Shown here: positions 15,726 through 23,020 of the stretch, piece after piece | Layout of the letters: every line of letters starts with the position of its first letter | How positions within the stretch are numbered: the stretch's first letter is position 1 | From: Comamonadaceae bacterium | Lineage (GTDB): Bacteria; Pseudomonadota; Gammaproteobacteria; Burkholderiales; Burkholderiaceae_C | NCBI GenBank assembly: GCA_947374485.1 | Contig: CANCCF010000036.1 | Location: 1 to 28,863 of the forward strand | Direction: 5' to 3' | Length of the DNA: 28,863 bases | Made by a program: the position numbers and the translations under genes | Notes under the pieces: model-generated | The model's input: only the letters and a program-made list of their open reading frames with translations | What the model was told of the DNA's origin: nothing | Databases searched by the model: none

Positions 15726-16753
15726 GATTTGGCTCCTTCGCTCTTGCGCAACTGCGCCAACAACAACTTGGACAGGCTCAAAATCACAAAGGTGATGAAG
15801 AACAACACCAGACCCAGGTACATCAGCGCGGCCTGGTGCAGGCCCTCACCGGCTTCGGCAAACTCGTTGGCCAGGGCCGAGGTGATGCTGTTGGCAGCCT
15901 GGAACAGGCTGAGCGAATCAAGCTGGTTGAAGTTGCCAATCACAAAGGTGACGGCCATGGTCTCGCCAATGGCGCGACCCAGGCCCAGCATGATGCCGCC
16001 TATGACGCCTGTCTTGGTGTAGGGCAACACGATCTTGTAGACCACTTCCCAGGTGGTGGCGCCCAGGCCGTAGGCAGACTCCTTGAGCATGGGCGGAGTC
16101 ACCTCAAACACATCGCGCATCACCGCCGAAATGAACGGGATGATCATGATGGCCAGAATGATGCCAGCCGACAAAATTCCAATGCCCACCGGCGGGCCGG
16201 AGACAAAGGCGCCCAGGTAGGGCACGCCGGTCAGGGCCGCTTGCAAAGGCTGCTGCACATACTCGGCCAGTACCGGGCCGAACACCAAGAGGCCCCACAT
16301 GCCGTAGACAATGGAAGGAATGGCCGCCAGCAATTCAATGGCAGTGCCCAGCGGGCGCTTGAGCCAGGAGGGCGACAGCTCGGTCAAAAACAGCGCAATG
16401 CCGAAGCTCACCGGCACGGCGATCAGCAGCGCAATGATGGAGGTGGCCAGCGTGCCGTAAATCATCACCAGGCCACCAAACTCCTCCTGCACAGGATCCC
16501 AGGCGGTGCTGGTCAAAAAGCCCAGGCCATACTTGGCAATGGCGGGCCAGGCGCTGATGGTCAGCGAGGTCAGTATCGCCAGCAGCAGACCCAGCGTGAA
16601 GATGGCCGCACCCTTGGCAACAAAGCCAAAAATGCGGTCTGCCAGCGGGCCGGAGCGTGCCCTTTTGACGGGCGGTGGTGTCGTCATGGCACGTGCCTTT
16701 TCAGTGACACTCAAAGGGCTGGGGGAATCCCCATGCGCAAGAATGGATGACAT
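15722..16753 (-). CDS. pstC: Phosphate ABC transporter permease PstC
   Basis: A 343-residue permease, slightly longer than E. coli PstC (319) because of a hydrophilic N-terminal extension (about 45 residues, ending VKRARSGPLADRIF) before the first helix. The conserved coupling region ESAYGLGATTWEVVYKIVLPYTKTGVIGGIMLGLGRAIGETMAV is present. I start at ATG 16753, which has AAGGG upstream; a GTG directly after the pstS stop would add nine residues without a ribosome site. It follows pstS by 27 bp with no evident terminator. Confidence 0.96.
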   Translation of the reverse strand: MSSILAHGDSPSPLSVTEKARAMTTPPPVKRARSGPLADRIFGFVAKGAAIFTLGLLLAILTSLTISAWPAIAKYGLGFLTSTAWDPVQEEFGGLVMIYGTLATSIIALLIAVPVSFGIALFLTELSPSWLKRPLGTAIELLAAIPSIVYGMWGLLVFGPVLAEYVQQPLQAALTGVPYLGAFVSGPPVGIGILSAGIILAIMIIPFISAVMRDVFEVTPPMLKESAYGLGATTWEVVYKIVLPYTKTGVIGGIMLGLGRAIGETMAVTFVIGNFNQLDSLSLFQAANSITSALANEFAEAGEGLHQAALMYLGLVLFFITFVILSLSKLLLAQLRKSEGAKS

Positions 16754-16780
16754 GGGGGAACCCTTTGCCTGATGCTGCAC

Positions 16781-17824
16781 TTACTTGATGGCGATGGACT
16801 TGCCAGCGGTGTCCTTGATCTCACCCCAGGACTTCTGGATCATGGCCACCACCGGTGCGGGCAGGGGCACGTAGTCCAGATCAGCAGCGGTCTTGCCACC
16901 GTTGGCATAGGCCCAGTTGAAGAACTTCAGCACTTCGGTACCGTTGGCGGGCTTGTCCTGCTTGGCGTGCATCAGGATGAAGGTGGCGCCGCTGATGGGC
17001 CAGGCTTCCTTGCCGCTGGAGTTGGTGAGGATCTGGTAGAACGACTTGTTCCAGTCGGCACCGGCGGCGGCGGCCTTGAAGGCGTCGTCTTCGGGCTTGA
17101 CGAAGCTGCCGGCTGCGTTTTGCAGGATAGCGAAGTTCATCTTGTTCTGCTTGACGTATGAGTATTCGACATAGCCAATCGAATTGGGCAGGCGGTTCAC
17201 AAAGGCGGACACGCCCTCATTGCCCTTGCCACCAGCGCCCACGGGCCAGTTGACGGCCGTGCCCTCGCCCACTTTGCTCTTCCACTCGGCGTTTACCTTG
17301 CTCAGGTAGTTGGTGAAGATGAAGGTGGTGCCGGAACCATCGGCACGGCGCACCGGGGCGATGGCCGTGTCGGGCAGCGCCAGAGTCGGGTTCAGGGCCT
17401 TGATGGCCGGGTCATTCCACTTGGCAACCTTGCCCAGGAAGATGTCGCCCAGCAGCTGGCCGGTAAGCTTGAGCTGGCCGGGCTCAATGCCCTTGACGTT
17501 GATCACCGGCACCACGCCACCGATGACGGTGGGGAACTGCACCTGGCCTTTGGACTTCAGAACATCATCGGTCTGGGGCATGTCGGAGGCGCCAAAGTCA
17601 ACGGTCTTGGAATCGATCTGCTTGATACCACCGCCCGAGCCGATGGACTGGTAGTTCACCCGCACGCCGGTGGCCTTGTTGTAATCAGAGGCCCATTTGG
17701 CATAGATGGGGGCGGGAAAGCTGGCGCCAGCGCCGGTGATTTCCTGGGCGCTGACGGCACCCGCAAAACTGAAAGTGGACAGGGCGGCGAGGGCCAGCAG
17801 CGAATGGTTGAACGACTTTTTCAT
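16781..17824 (-). CDS. pstS: Periplasmic phosphate-binding protein PstS
   Basis: A 347-residue exported receptor. The signal peptide MKKSFNHSLLALAALSTFSF ends in the cleavage site VSA-QE (about residue 26). Phosphate-binding loops are recognisable: TGAGASFPAPIY, SIGSGGGIKQI, DFGASDMPQ and RRADGSGTTFIF. PstS captures phosphate for PstCAB. A TGAGG ribosome site precedes the ATG, and a Pho box with a correctly spaced -10 lies 36-69 bp upstream. It is the first and probably strongest-expressed gene of the pst-pho run. Confidence 0.98.
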   Translation of the reverse strand: MKKSFNHSLLALAALSTFSFAGAVSAQEITGAGASFPAPIYAKWASDYNKATGVRVNYQSIGSGGGIKQIDSKTVDFGASDMPQTDDVLKSKGQVQFPTVIGGVVPVINVKGIEPGQLKLTGQLLGDIFLGKVAKWNDPAIKALNPTLALPDTAIAPVRRADGSGTTFIFTNYLSKVNAEWKSKVGEGTAVNWPVGAGGKGNEGVSAFVNRLPNSIGYVEYSYVKQNKMNFAILQNAAGSFVKPEDDAFKAAAAGADWNKSFYQILTNSSGKEAWPISGATFILMHAKQDKPANGTEVLKFFNWAYANGGKTAADLDYVPLPAPVVAMIQKSWGEIKDTAGKSIAIK

Positions 17825-17859
17825 GGGTAAACCTCAGGTTGGTGTTAAGCGACCCCCGA

Positions 17860-17893
17860 ACTCTAAGAAGCTTGTGTGACATTCGTATGACAC
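17860..17893 (-). promoter_or_regulatory. Pho box and -10 of the pstS promoter
   Basis: On the minus strand GTGTCAT-ACGA-ATGTCAC (17893 to 17876) is two 7-mers in an 11-bp repeat, matching 13 of 18 positions of CTGTCATAAAACTGTCAT. Ten bases later comes TAGAGT (17865-17860) as -10, the spacing of E. coli PhoB-dependent promoters. The transcript would start near 17853, about 29 nt before pstS. Confidence 0.85.
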
Positions 17894-17919
17894 ACTCCAC
17901 CATATCACCTGAATTCTGT

Positions 17920-17953
17920 TTGTCACAGAGGCGTCATATTTTCTTCTTAGGCT
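17920..17953 (+). promoter_or_regulatory. Pho box and -10 of the FAS1-phoA transcript
   Basis: TTGTCAC-AGAG-GCGTCAT (17920-17937) repeats at 11 bp and matches 12 of 18 consensus positions. Ten bases later TAGGCT (17948-17953) may be the -10; both this and the pstS promoter read CTTAG at the same distance from the box. The start would fall near 17960, about 18 nt before the first ATG. It is divergent from the pstS box, with 26 bp between them. Confidence 0.75.
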
Positions 17954-17977
17954 TGCGGGTTTTAACCGGAGACACCC

Positions 17978-18487
17978 ATGCATATGCCCAATTCCCTCTT
18001 TTCCCGCCGCCAAATCCTGGCCAGCACAGCCGTTGCCATGGTGGCTCTGGTGAGCGCCTGCGCCAGCGTACCTGCACCCGTTGGCGTGGCTGACACCATT
18101 GCCCGCACCCCCGCACTGAGCACCCTGAGTGGCCTGATTGCACGGGCCGGGCTGGCTGACACCCTGAATGCCGGTGGACCCTTCACGGTGTTCGCTCCCA
18201 GCAATGACGCTTTCAAGGCCGTGCCCGCCAAGACCATGGATGACCTGGCGCAGCACCCCGACAAGCTCAAAGCCGTGCTGACCTACCACGTGGTGGCAGG
18301 CAAGACCATGGCCGCCGATGTCAAGGCCGCCAAGGTCAAGAGCCTCAATGGCGCCGAACTCGAACTCTCCAAAGCCGGTGACTTCGTGATTGTGGAGAGT
18401 GCCGCCGTCACCACGGCCGACATTGCCGCCACCAATGGCGTGGTGCACGTGATCGACACCGTGCTCATTCCTCCGGCCAAGAAGTAA
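17978..18487 (+). CDS. FAS1 (fasciclin) domain lipoprotein
   Basis: A 169-residue exported protein. The N-terminus contains SRRQ (possibly Tat-like) then a hydrophobic stretch ending in VSAC, a plausible lipobox with Cys near residue 28. The rest is a single FAS1 domain: TLSGLIARAGLADTLNAGGPFTVFAPSNDAF, LTYHVVAGK and NGVVHVIDTVLIP are the H1 and H2 boxes of the family. FAS1 domains mediate adhesion or protein-protein contact; no enzymatic role is known. GGAG lies 6 nt before the ATG. It is the first gene behind a Pho box and 4 bp before an unknown secreted protein and then an alkaline phosphatase, so it is probably a phosphate-starvation gene. Confidence 0.88.
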   Translation: MHMPNSLFSRRQILASTAVAMVALVSACASVPAPVGVADTIARTPALSTLSGLIARAGLADTLNAGGPFTVFAPSNDAFKAVPAKTMDDLAQHPDKLKAVLTYHVVAGKTMAADVKAAKVKSLNGAELELSKAGDFVIVESAAVTTADIAATNGVVHVIDTVLIPPAKK

Positions 18488-18490
18488 ACC

Positions 18491-19036
18491 ATGCGCTCGC
18501 TGCGGCCCGACAAGCTGCTGCAGGTGCTGCTGGCATTCAGCCTGCTGGCAGCGGGCACCGCCGCCAGCGCCCAGGAGCTGACGCCGCCCACACAGAAGCC
18601 TGCGCAGCCATTGCAATTCAGGGATTTTTTCCAGCAGCCCGTGGGCTCCAAAGGCATGCAAATCACCGACACCCTGCGCCAGGCAGACGGACAGACCATC
18701 CGCCTGACCGGCTACATGGTGAAGCAGGAGAGGCCTGGCATGGGCCGCTTCATGCTGACGCCGCGTCCGGTGCAGATGAGCGAGCATGCCGATGGAGATG
18801 CCGATGACCTGCCCGCTGCCTGGGTCATGGTCTACCTCGACCCGAGCCAGAAAGACTTTGCCGTGCCCCATGTGCGCGGCTTGGTGGAGGTGAGCGGCGT
18901 GCTCAGCGTGGGCCGTCTGGAAGAGTCCGATGGCCGCGTCTCCTGGGTGCGCCTGCAACTGCCCCAGGATGCCACCCGGGGCATGAATGCCTTTGAAGTC
19001 ACCAATTACCTGCACTCCCTGCAGCACACGCATTGA
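18491..19036 (+). CDS. Secreted protein of unknown function, probable Pho regulon member
   Basis: A 181-residue protein with a signal peptide (LLQVLLAFSLLAAGTAASA, cleaved before QEL). The mature part includes TLRQADGQTIRLTGYMVKQE, FMLTPRPVQMSEHADGDADD and VRGLVEVSGVLSVGRLEESDG, suggesting a small beta-rich fold; I am reminded of DUF3299-like proteins but would not insist. It starts three bases after the FAS1 stop and ends 28 bp before the phosphatase start, so all three are likely one transcript. Metal-binding is possible through the His/Asp-rich SEHADGDADD loop (inference). Confidence 0.7.
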   Translation: MRSLRPDKLLQVLLAFSLLAAGTAASAQELTPPTQKPAQPLQFRDFFQQPVGSKGMQITDTLRQADGQTIRLTGYMVKQERPGMGRFMLTPRPVQMSEHADGDADDLPAAWVMVYLDPSQKDFAVPHVRGLVEVSGVLSVGRLEESDGRVSWVRLQLPQDATRGMNAFEVTNYLHSLQHTH

Positions 19037-19064
19037 GTTTCCTGTTTATCAACCGAGCCCAACC

Positions 19065-21110
19065 ATGACCCCAACCCGCTTTGCAAATCCCCGGCTGTCC
19101 CTGAGCGCTGCCACCCTGCTGGTGCTGGCCTCGGCCAGCGCCCTGGCCGCCCCCACGGTGAGCCGCCTCACACCGCCCAGCGAGCTCTTCACCAGCGGCA
19201 ATGCCGCACCAGTGATCGCGCGCTTCTTGCCCGGCCAGCGCTTCGACCTGCAAGCCACCCTGCGCCCGGACGACGCCAGCATGGCCATCACCGAGGCGCG
19301 CTTTGCCATCGACGGCAAAATGGTAGACGCCACCGTGGCCCTGCGCAGCTGCGCCACCGGTTGCCTGGCCCCGGTTCCCACCAATGCCACGATTGCCAGC
19401 GTGCGTGCCGTCAGCGCCACCAAGCCCGGCGTCCACACCTTCACCGTGAGCGCCAAACAGAGCGACGGCCAGACCGTGAGCGCCACCGGCAACTTCGAAG
19501 TCGTGCCCCTGCTGGCCGGTGGCCAGAAGGTCAAAAACATCATCATCATGCTGGGCGACGGCATGGGCGCGGCCCAGCGCACCGGCGCGCGCATCGTGGC
19601 CGGTGGCTATGCCCAGGGCAAAACGGTAACACCCCTGGCCATGGACACCTTCCCGGTGACCGGCATGGTCAAGACCGCCTCGCTCAATTCCGTGGTCACC
19701 GACTCGGCCCCCGGCATGACCAGCTATGTCTCGGGCAACAAGAACAACAACAACGAAGAGGGCGTGTTCCCCGACGACACCACCGACCCGTTTGACAACC
19801 CGCGCATCGAGTACCTCAGCGAGTACCTGCACCGCACCCAGGGCAAGGCCCTGGGCCTGGTGACCACCGCCGACGTGTTTGACGCCACGCCCGCCGGCAA
19901 CGCCGTGCACACCAGCTTCCGCGGTGCCGGCACCGGCATCGTCGACCAGTTCCTGGACGACCGCAAACTCACTGGCCTGTCGGTGCTGATGGGCGGCGGA
20001 CGCAAATGGTTTGTGCCCTCCACCACCGCCGGCTCGGCCCGCGGTGACAAGACCGACTACGCGTTTTCTGCCACCGACGCCCACACCAGCGAGATCGTGA
20101 AGCGCTGGGGCGCAGCCCCCGGCCAGTTGGACAAGGAACGCGACCTGCTGGCCGAGTTCCAGTCGGCCGGCTTCAGCTACACCGCCGACAAGACCGCGCT
20201 GGACGCCATCAACCCGGCCAAGACCGAGCGCCTGCTGGGCCTGTTTGCCCACTCCAACATGAATGTGGCGCTGGACAAGATTGACGGCCGGCGCAACAAG
20301 GCGCGCGGCATCACCGGCCGCGTGGTGGACGACTACGGCCTGCCCGACCAGCCCATGCTCGACGAGATGACGGCCAAGGCGCTGGGCGTGCTGGAAAAGC
20401 AGAAGAACGGCTTTGTGCTGATGGTCGAAGGCGCATCGATTGACAAGCAGGCCCACAACATGGACACCGAGCGCTGGTTGCTCGACACCATCGAGTTCGA
20501 CCGCGCCATCAAGCTGACGCAGGAATTCGCCCGCACCCATGGCGACACCCTGGTCATCGTCACCGCCGACCACGAATGCTCGGGCGCGGCCCTGATTGGC
20601 GGCTCGCGTGTGACCGATGCGCGCCTGCAGGAGCTGGTGCGTGAAGGCGGCGCAGCCAACCTGCGCGACAAGGTGGTGGGCATTTACGAGCAGGCCGGTT
20701 TCCCCAAATACAAGATGGCCGCCGATGGCTACCCCGAAACCACCGACATCGACTACCGCATTCTGGTGGGCTATGGCGCCAGCTCCGACCGCTACGAAGA
20801 CTACCGCAGCAACGACCGCCCCCTGCAGGACAGCCAGCAGCCCTTTGTGAAGAAAGAGCCGCTCTCGGTCTACCCCGCAAGCCCGCTGGTGCGTGATGTG
20901 GACGGCAAGTTCCTCATCACCGGCCAGGTGCCCGGCGACAGCGCGGTGCACACCGCCACTGACATTCCGCTCTCGGCCTTCGGCCCAGGCGCCTGGAGCT
21001 TTACCGGCGTGCAGGACAACACCGACGTGTTCTTCAAGCTGGCCCAGGCCGCCAACGGCGTGGTGCTGCCGCAAGGCCTGTTCCCGGGCAAGCGGGCCAT
21101 GAAGAAGTAA
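19065..21110 (+). CDS. PhoA-family alkaline phosphatase with extra N-terminal domain
   Basis: A 681-residue exported phosphatase starting at ATG 19065; an open extension to 18987 overlaps the upstream gene and would bury the signal peptide (LSLSAATLLVLASASALAA, cleaved near residue 29). Residues about 35-150 form an added domain, probably Ig-like, containing a Cys pair (RSCATGC). The catalytic domain begins KNIIIMLGDGMG with metal ligand Asp165; the nucleophile is predicted to be Ser214 in VTDSAPGMTS, replacing the DSAASATA of E. coli PhoA. Further metal ligands appear in MVEGASIDKQAHNMD (about 453) and TADHECSG (about 500). It releases phosphate from phosphomonoesters in the periplasm. The first codons follow a gene pair driven by a Pho box, and a strong terminator ends the unit. 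Confidence 0.92.
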   Translation: MTPTRFANPRLSLSAATLLVLASASALAAPTVSRLTPPSELFTSGNAAPVIARFLPGQRFDLQATLRPDDASMAITEARFAIDGKMVDATVALRSCATGCLAPVPTNATIASVRAVSATKPGVHTFTVSAKQSDGQTVSATGNFEVVPLLAGGQKVKNIIIMLGDGMGAAQRTGARIVAGGYAQGKTVTPLAMDTFPVTGMVKTASLNSVVTDSAPGMTSYVSGNKNNNNEEGVFPDDTTDPFDNPRIEYLSEYLHRTQGKALGLVTTADVFDATPAGNAVHTSFRGAGTGIVDQFLDDRKLTGLSVLMGGGRKWFVPSTTAGSARGDKTDYAFSATDAHTSEIVKRWGAAPGQLDKERDLLAEFQSAGFSYTADKTALDAINPAKTERLLGLFAHSNMNVALDKIDGRRNKARGITGRVVDDYGLPDQPMLDEMTAKALGVLEKQKNGFVLMVEGASIDKQAHNMDTERWLLDTIEFDRAIKLTQEFARTHGDTLVIVTADHECSGAALIGGSRVTDARLQELVREGGAANLRDKVVGIYEQAGFPKYKMAADGYPETTDIDYRILVGYGASSDRYEDYRSNDRPLQDSQQPFVKKEPLSVYPASPLVRDVDGKFLITGQVPGDSAVHTATDIPLSAFGPGAWSFTGVQDNTDVFFKLAQAANGVVLPQGLFPGKRAMKK

Positions 21111-21132
21111 GACACAGCGCCAATCGCTCCAG

Positions 21133-21167
21133 AAGGCCGACGGTGGAATATCTGCCGTCGGCCTTTT
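21133..21167 (+). terminator. Rho-independent terminator after the alkaline phosphatase
   Basis: Perfect 11-bp stem AAGGCCGACGG (21133-21143)/CCGTCGGCCTT (21155-21165), loop of 11 nt, T run 21164-21167. Confidence 0.9.
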
Positions 21168-21204
21168 GCTTGGCACACTCAGCATTTCATTTCGCGGCCT
21201 GTGT

Positions 21205-21245
21205 TTGACCCGGCGTTTTTAACGATATAAACTATATACATCGTT
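21205..21245 (+). promoter_or_regulatory. Promoter with operator-like inverted repeat upstream of the RHH/histone-tail gene
   Basis: TTGACC (21205-21210) and TAAACT (21228-21233) are 17 bp apart. AACGAT (21221-21226) and ATCGTT (21240-21245) form an inverted repeat that encloses the -10 and predicted start site. The AT-rich core between them is unlike the GC-rich surroundings, and it sits 20 bp before the ATG of a gene with a ribbon-helix-helix-like domain, so autorepression is plausible. Confidence 0.6.
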
Positions 21246-21265
21246 TATCAAAGTTGGGAACCCTC

Positions 21266-21844
21266 ATGCAAACCGCCAAGACCGCAACCGAAACCTCTAC
21301 CGCTGCCGTAGCCACCCCTGTTGTGGCTGCAGTGCCCGCACCGGTGGTGGTCGCCAAACCGGCTGCCAAACCTGTCGCCAAGGTAGCCCGGGCGGTTGCC
21401 AAACCTGCTGCCAAACCCGCAGTGAAAGTCGCAGCCCCTGCGGCCAAAAAGCCAAGCGCCAAGCCTGCCAGCAAACCCGTTACCAAGGCCGCTGCCAAGC
21501 CCGTGGCGAAGCCTGTTGCCAAGCCTGTTGCCAAGCCCGCAAACCAGGCCGCGGCAAAGCCTGTAGCCAAGGCAGCCCCCAAAGCCGCCAAGCCCGCAGC
21601 ACCCAAGGTGTCCAAGGAAAAGAAAATCAAGATGGTGCGTGACAGCATCTCCATCCCCAAGGCCGAGTACACCGTGCTCGACGACATGAAGCTGCGCTCC
21701 GGCAAGCTCGGCGTGGCCGTCAAGAAGACCGAGCTCATTCGCGCTGGCATCAAGGCCCTGGCGGCACTGCCGGACGCGGCCTTCCTGGCGGCAGTGCGCG
21801 CCGTGCCCAACCTCAAAACCGGCCGCCCCGCAAAGGCAGATTGA
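21266..21844 (+). CDS. Histone H1-like Lys/Ala/Pro-rich protein with a C-terminal RHH-like domain
   Basis: A 192-residue basic protein starting at ATG 21266 (a TTG four codons earlier is unlikely). Residues about 30-120 are degenerate AKPVAKP/AAKPA repeats like the tails of eukaryotic H1 and Pseudomonas AlgP, which bind DNA non-specifically. The C-terminal 75 residues are ordered: KEKKIKMVRDSISIPKAEYTVLDDMKLR then KKTELIRAGIKALAAL, suggesting a beta strand and two helices of a ribbon-helix-helix DNA-binding domain, and ending GRPAKAD. It has its own promoter with a palindrome. Likely a nucleoid or regulatory protein; no specific target is known. The repeats are prone to length change by recombination. 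Confidence 0.75.
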   Translation: MQTAKTATETSTAAVATPVVAAVPAPVVVAKPAAKPVAKVARAVAKPAAKPAVKVAAPAAKKPSAKPASKPVTKAAAKPVAKPVAKPVAKPANQAAAKPVAKAAPKAAKPAAPKVSKEKKIKMVRDSISIPKAEYTVLDDMKLRSGKLGVAVKKTELIRAGIKALAALPDAAFLAAVRAVPNLKTGRPAKAD

Positions 21845-21852
21845 GTGTCTTG

Positions 21853-21869
21853 AGCCTGCAACGCAGGCT
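21853..21869 (+). terminator. Possible weak terminator hairpin after the histone-like gene
   Basis: AGCCTGC/GCAGGCT (21853-21859, 21863-21869) with an AAC loop, followed by TTCTTC rather than a clean T run. A second small hairpin, GACAC-CGAA-GTGTC (21891-21904), lies just downstream. Confidence 0.4.
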
Positions 21870-21950
21870 TCTTCACCTGTTCACCCAAGAGACACCGAAG
21901 TGTCACGCGGCGCCGTTACCTTAGAGGGGTTGACCAACTCCTCCAAGGTG

Positions 21951-22079
21951 ATGCCGATGTTCTTCAAATTCTTCTGTGTGAAAAAGATTCTGGACGCGCT
22001 GTTTGATGACAGCTGGTGCTCGCTGGGCTTGCCCGAGGGCGATGAGGGTCTGGAACTTCAACTCGCCGACCTCCCATAA
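21951..22079 (+). CDS. Small protein of 42 residues, unknown function
   Basis: ATG 21951 to TAA 22077-22079, with AAGG 4 nt upstream (a second ATG two codons later is alternative). The product begins MPMFFKFFCVKKILDALFDD, an amphipathic or membrane-associating helix rich in Phe and Lys, and ends in an acidic tail (LPEGDEGLELQLADLP) with Cys9 and Cys23. No family is recognised. A strong terminator begins one base after the stop, which, with the ribosome site, supports a real gene. It lies between the RHH/histone-like gene and the convergent LpxH-like gene. Confidence 0.55.
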   Translation: MPMFFKFFCVKKILDALFDDSWCSLGLPEGDEGLELQLADLP

Positions 22080-22080
22080 C

Positions 22081-22116
22081 AAAGACCCCCAGCCCCGTGC
22101 AGGGTTGGGGGTCTTT
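22081..22116. terminator. Bidirectional rho-independent terminator
   Basis: AAAGACCCCCAGCCC (22081-22095) pairs with GGGTTGGGGGTCTTT (22102-22116) through 15 positions with one G-U, with A and T runs on both sides. It can serve the small + strand gene and the minus-strand olsB-like/LpxH-like pair ending at 22127. Confidence 0.92.
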
Positions 22117-22126
22117 GCATGAAGAA

Positions 22127-23020
22127 TCAGGCGCTGAGCTCGAGCAAGGGCACGGCAGCTGCCTTGGCTGCCTCCGAGGCTTCCTGAGCCACCAACTCAT
22201 CCCAGAACACAATCTCCAGCCGCCCGTCCAGGTGCTCCACCAGCGCGCTGCGGCTCTCCACCCAGTCGCCGTCGTTGCAGTACAAAGTGCCGTTGATGTC
22301 ACGCATTTCGGCGCGGTGGATGTGGCCGCAGACCACACCGGCATGGCCCCGGTGGCGGGCCTCTTTGGCAACGGCCACTTCAAAATCCGTGACGTAGTTC
22401 AGCGCCGTCTTGACCTTGCCCTTGAGGTACTGCGAAAGCGACCAGTAGGGCAGGCCCATGCGGGCGCGCAAGGAGTTGAGGCTGCGGTTGAGCTTCAGGG
22501 TGAACTCGTAGGCGTTGTCGCCCACATAGGCCAGCCACTTGGCGCACTGGATCACGCCGTCAAAGTAGTCACCATGCGTGACCCACAGCGACACGCCCTT
22601 TGCGGTGGTGTGCACAGTGTCTTTCTGCACGGTGATGTCGCCAAACTTGTGGCCGGTGAAGGCGCGGGCAAACTCGTCATGGTTGCCGGGCACAAACACC
22701 ACGTGGCAGCCCTTGCGGGCACGGCGCAACAGCTTTTGCACCACGTCGTTGTGGGCCTGCGGCCAGAACCAGCGGCGGCGCAGCTGCCAGCCGTCCACGA
22801 TGTCGCCCACCAGGTACAGGTAGTCGCTGCGGTGGTGCTTGAGAAAGTCGAGCAGGGCATCGGCCTGGCAGCCGACGGTGCCCAGGTGGATGTCCGAGAT
22901 GAACACCGCGCGGTAGCGCAGCTTGGGCGCGTCTTCATCGGCCTCTTGCGCAGGGTCGCCACCGGCCGCCATGGCCGCGCCCATCCAGTCGCTGGCTGTG
23001 AGTGCGGGCACGGCGCGCAT
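22127..23020 (-). CDS. LpxH-like UDP-2,3-diacylglucosamine diphosphatase family metallophosphoesterase
   Basis: A 297-residue calcineurin-like phosphoesterase. Metal motifs in order: SDIHLG (Asp43, His45), LVGDIVDGW, VPGNHDEF, VTHGDYFD and CGHIHRAE. The WFWPQAHNDVVQKLLRRARKG insertion and KLNRSLNSLRARMGLPYWSLSQYLK segment are like the larger LpxH-related proteins rather than the 240-residue E. coli LpxH, so the substrate may not be the lipid A precursor itself. The start overlaps the upstream acyltransferase stop (TGATG), so the two are translationally coupled. The shared transcript suggests a role in membrane lipid remodelling. A housekeeping LpxH may exist elsewhere (not visible here). Confidence 0.8.
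   Translation of the reverse strand: MRAVPALTASDWMGAAMAAGGDPAQEADEDAPKLRYRAVFISDIHLGTVGCQADALLDFLKHHRSDYLYLVGDIVDGWQLRRRWFWPQAHNDVVQKLLRRARKGCHVVFVPGNHDEFARAFTGHKFGDITVQKDTVHTTAKGVSLWVTHGDYFDGVIQCAKWLAYVGDNAYEFTLKLNRSLNSLRARMGLPYWSLSQYLKGKVKTALNYVTDFEVAVAKEARHRGHAGVVCGHIHRAEMRDINGTLYCNDGDWVESRSALVEHLDGRLEIVFWDELVAQEASEAAKAAAVPLLELSA

Noticed and set aside
18999..21185. A 728-codon open frame on the minus strand opposite the alkaline phosphatase
   Set aside because: It is the antisense mirror of a high-GC gene with clear catalytic motifs; the protein is Gly/His/Val-rich without recognisable domains.
21896..21930. Possible Pho box before the 42-residue gene (GTGTCAC at 21900-21906 with TTAGAG downstream)
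   Set aside because: The second half-site is CGCCGTT, matching only two of seven positions, and the -10-like sequence is at the wrong distance.
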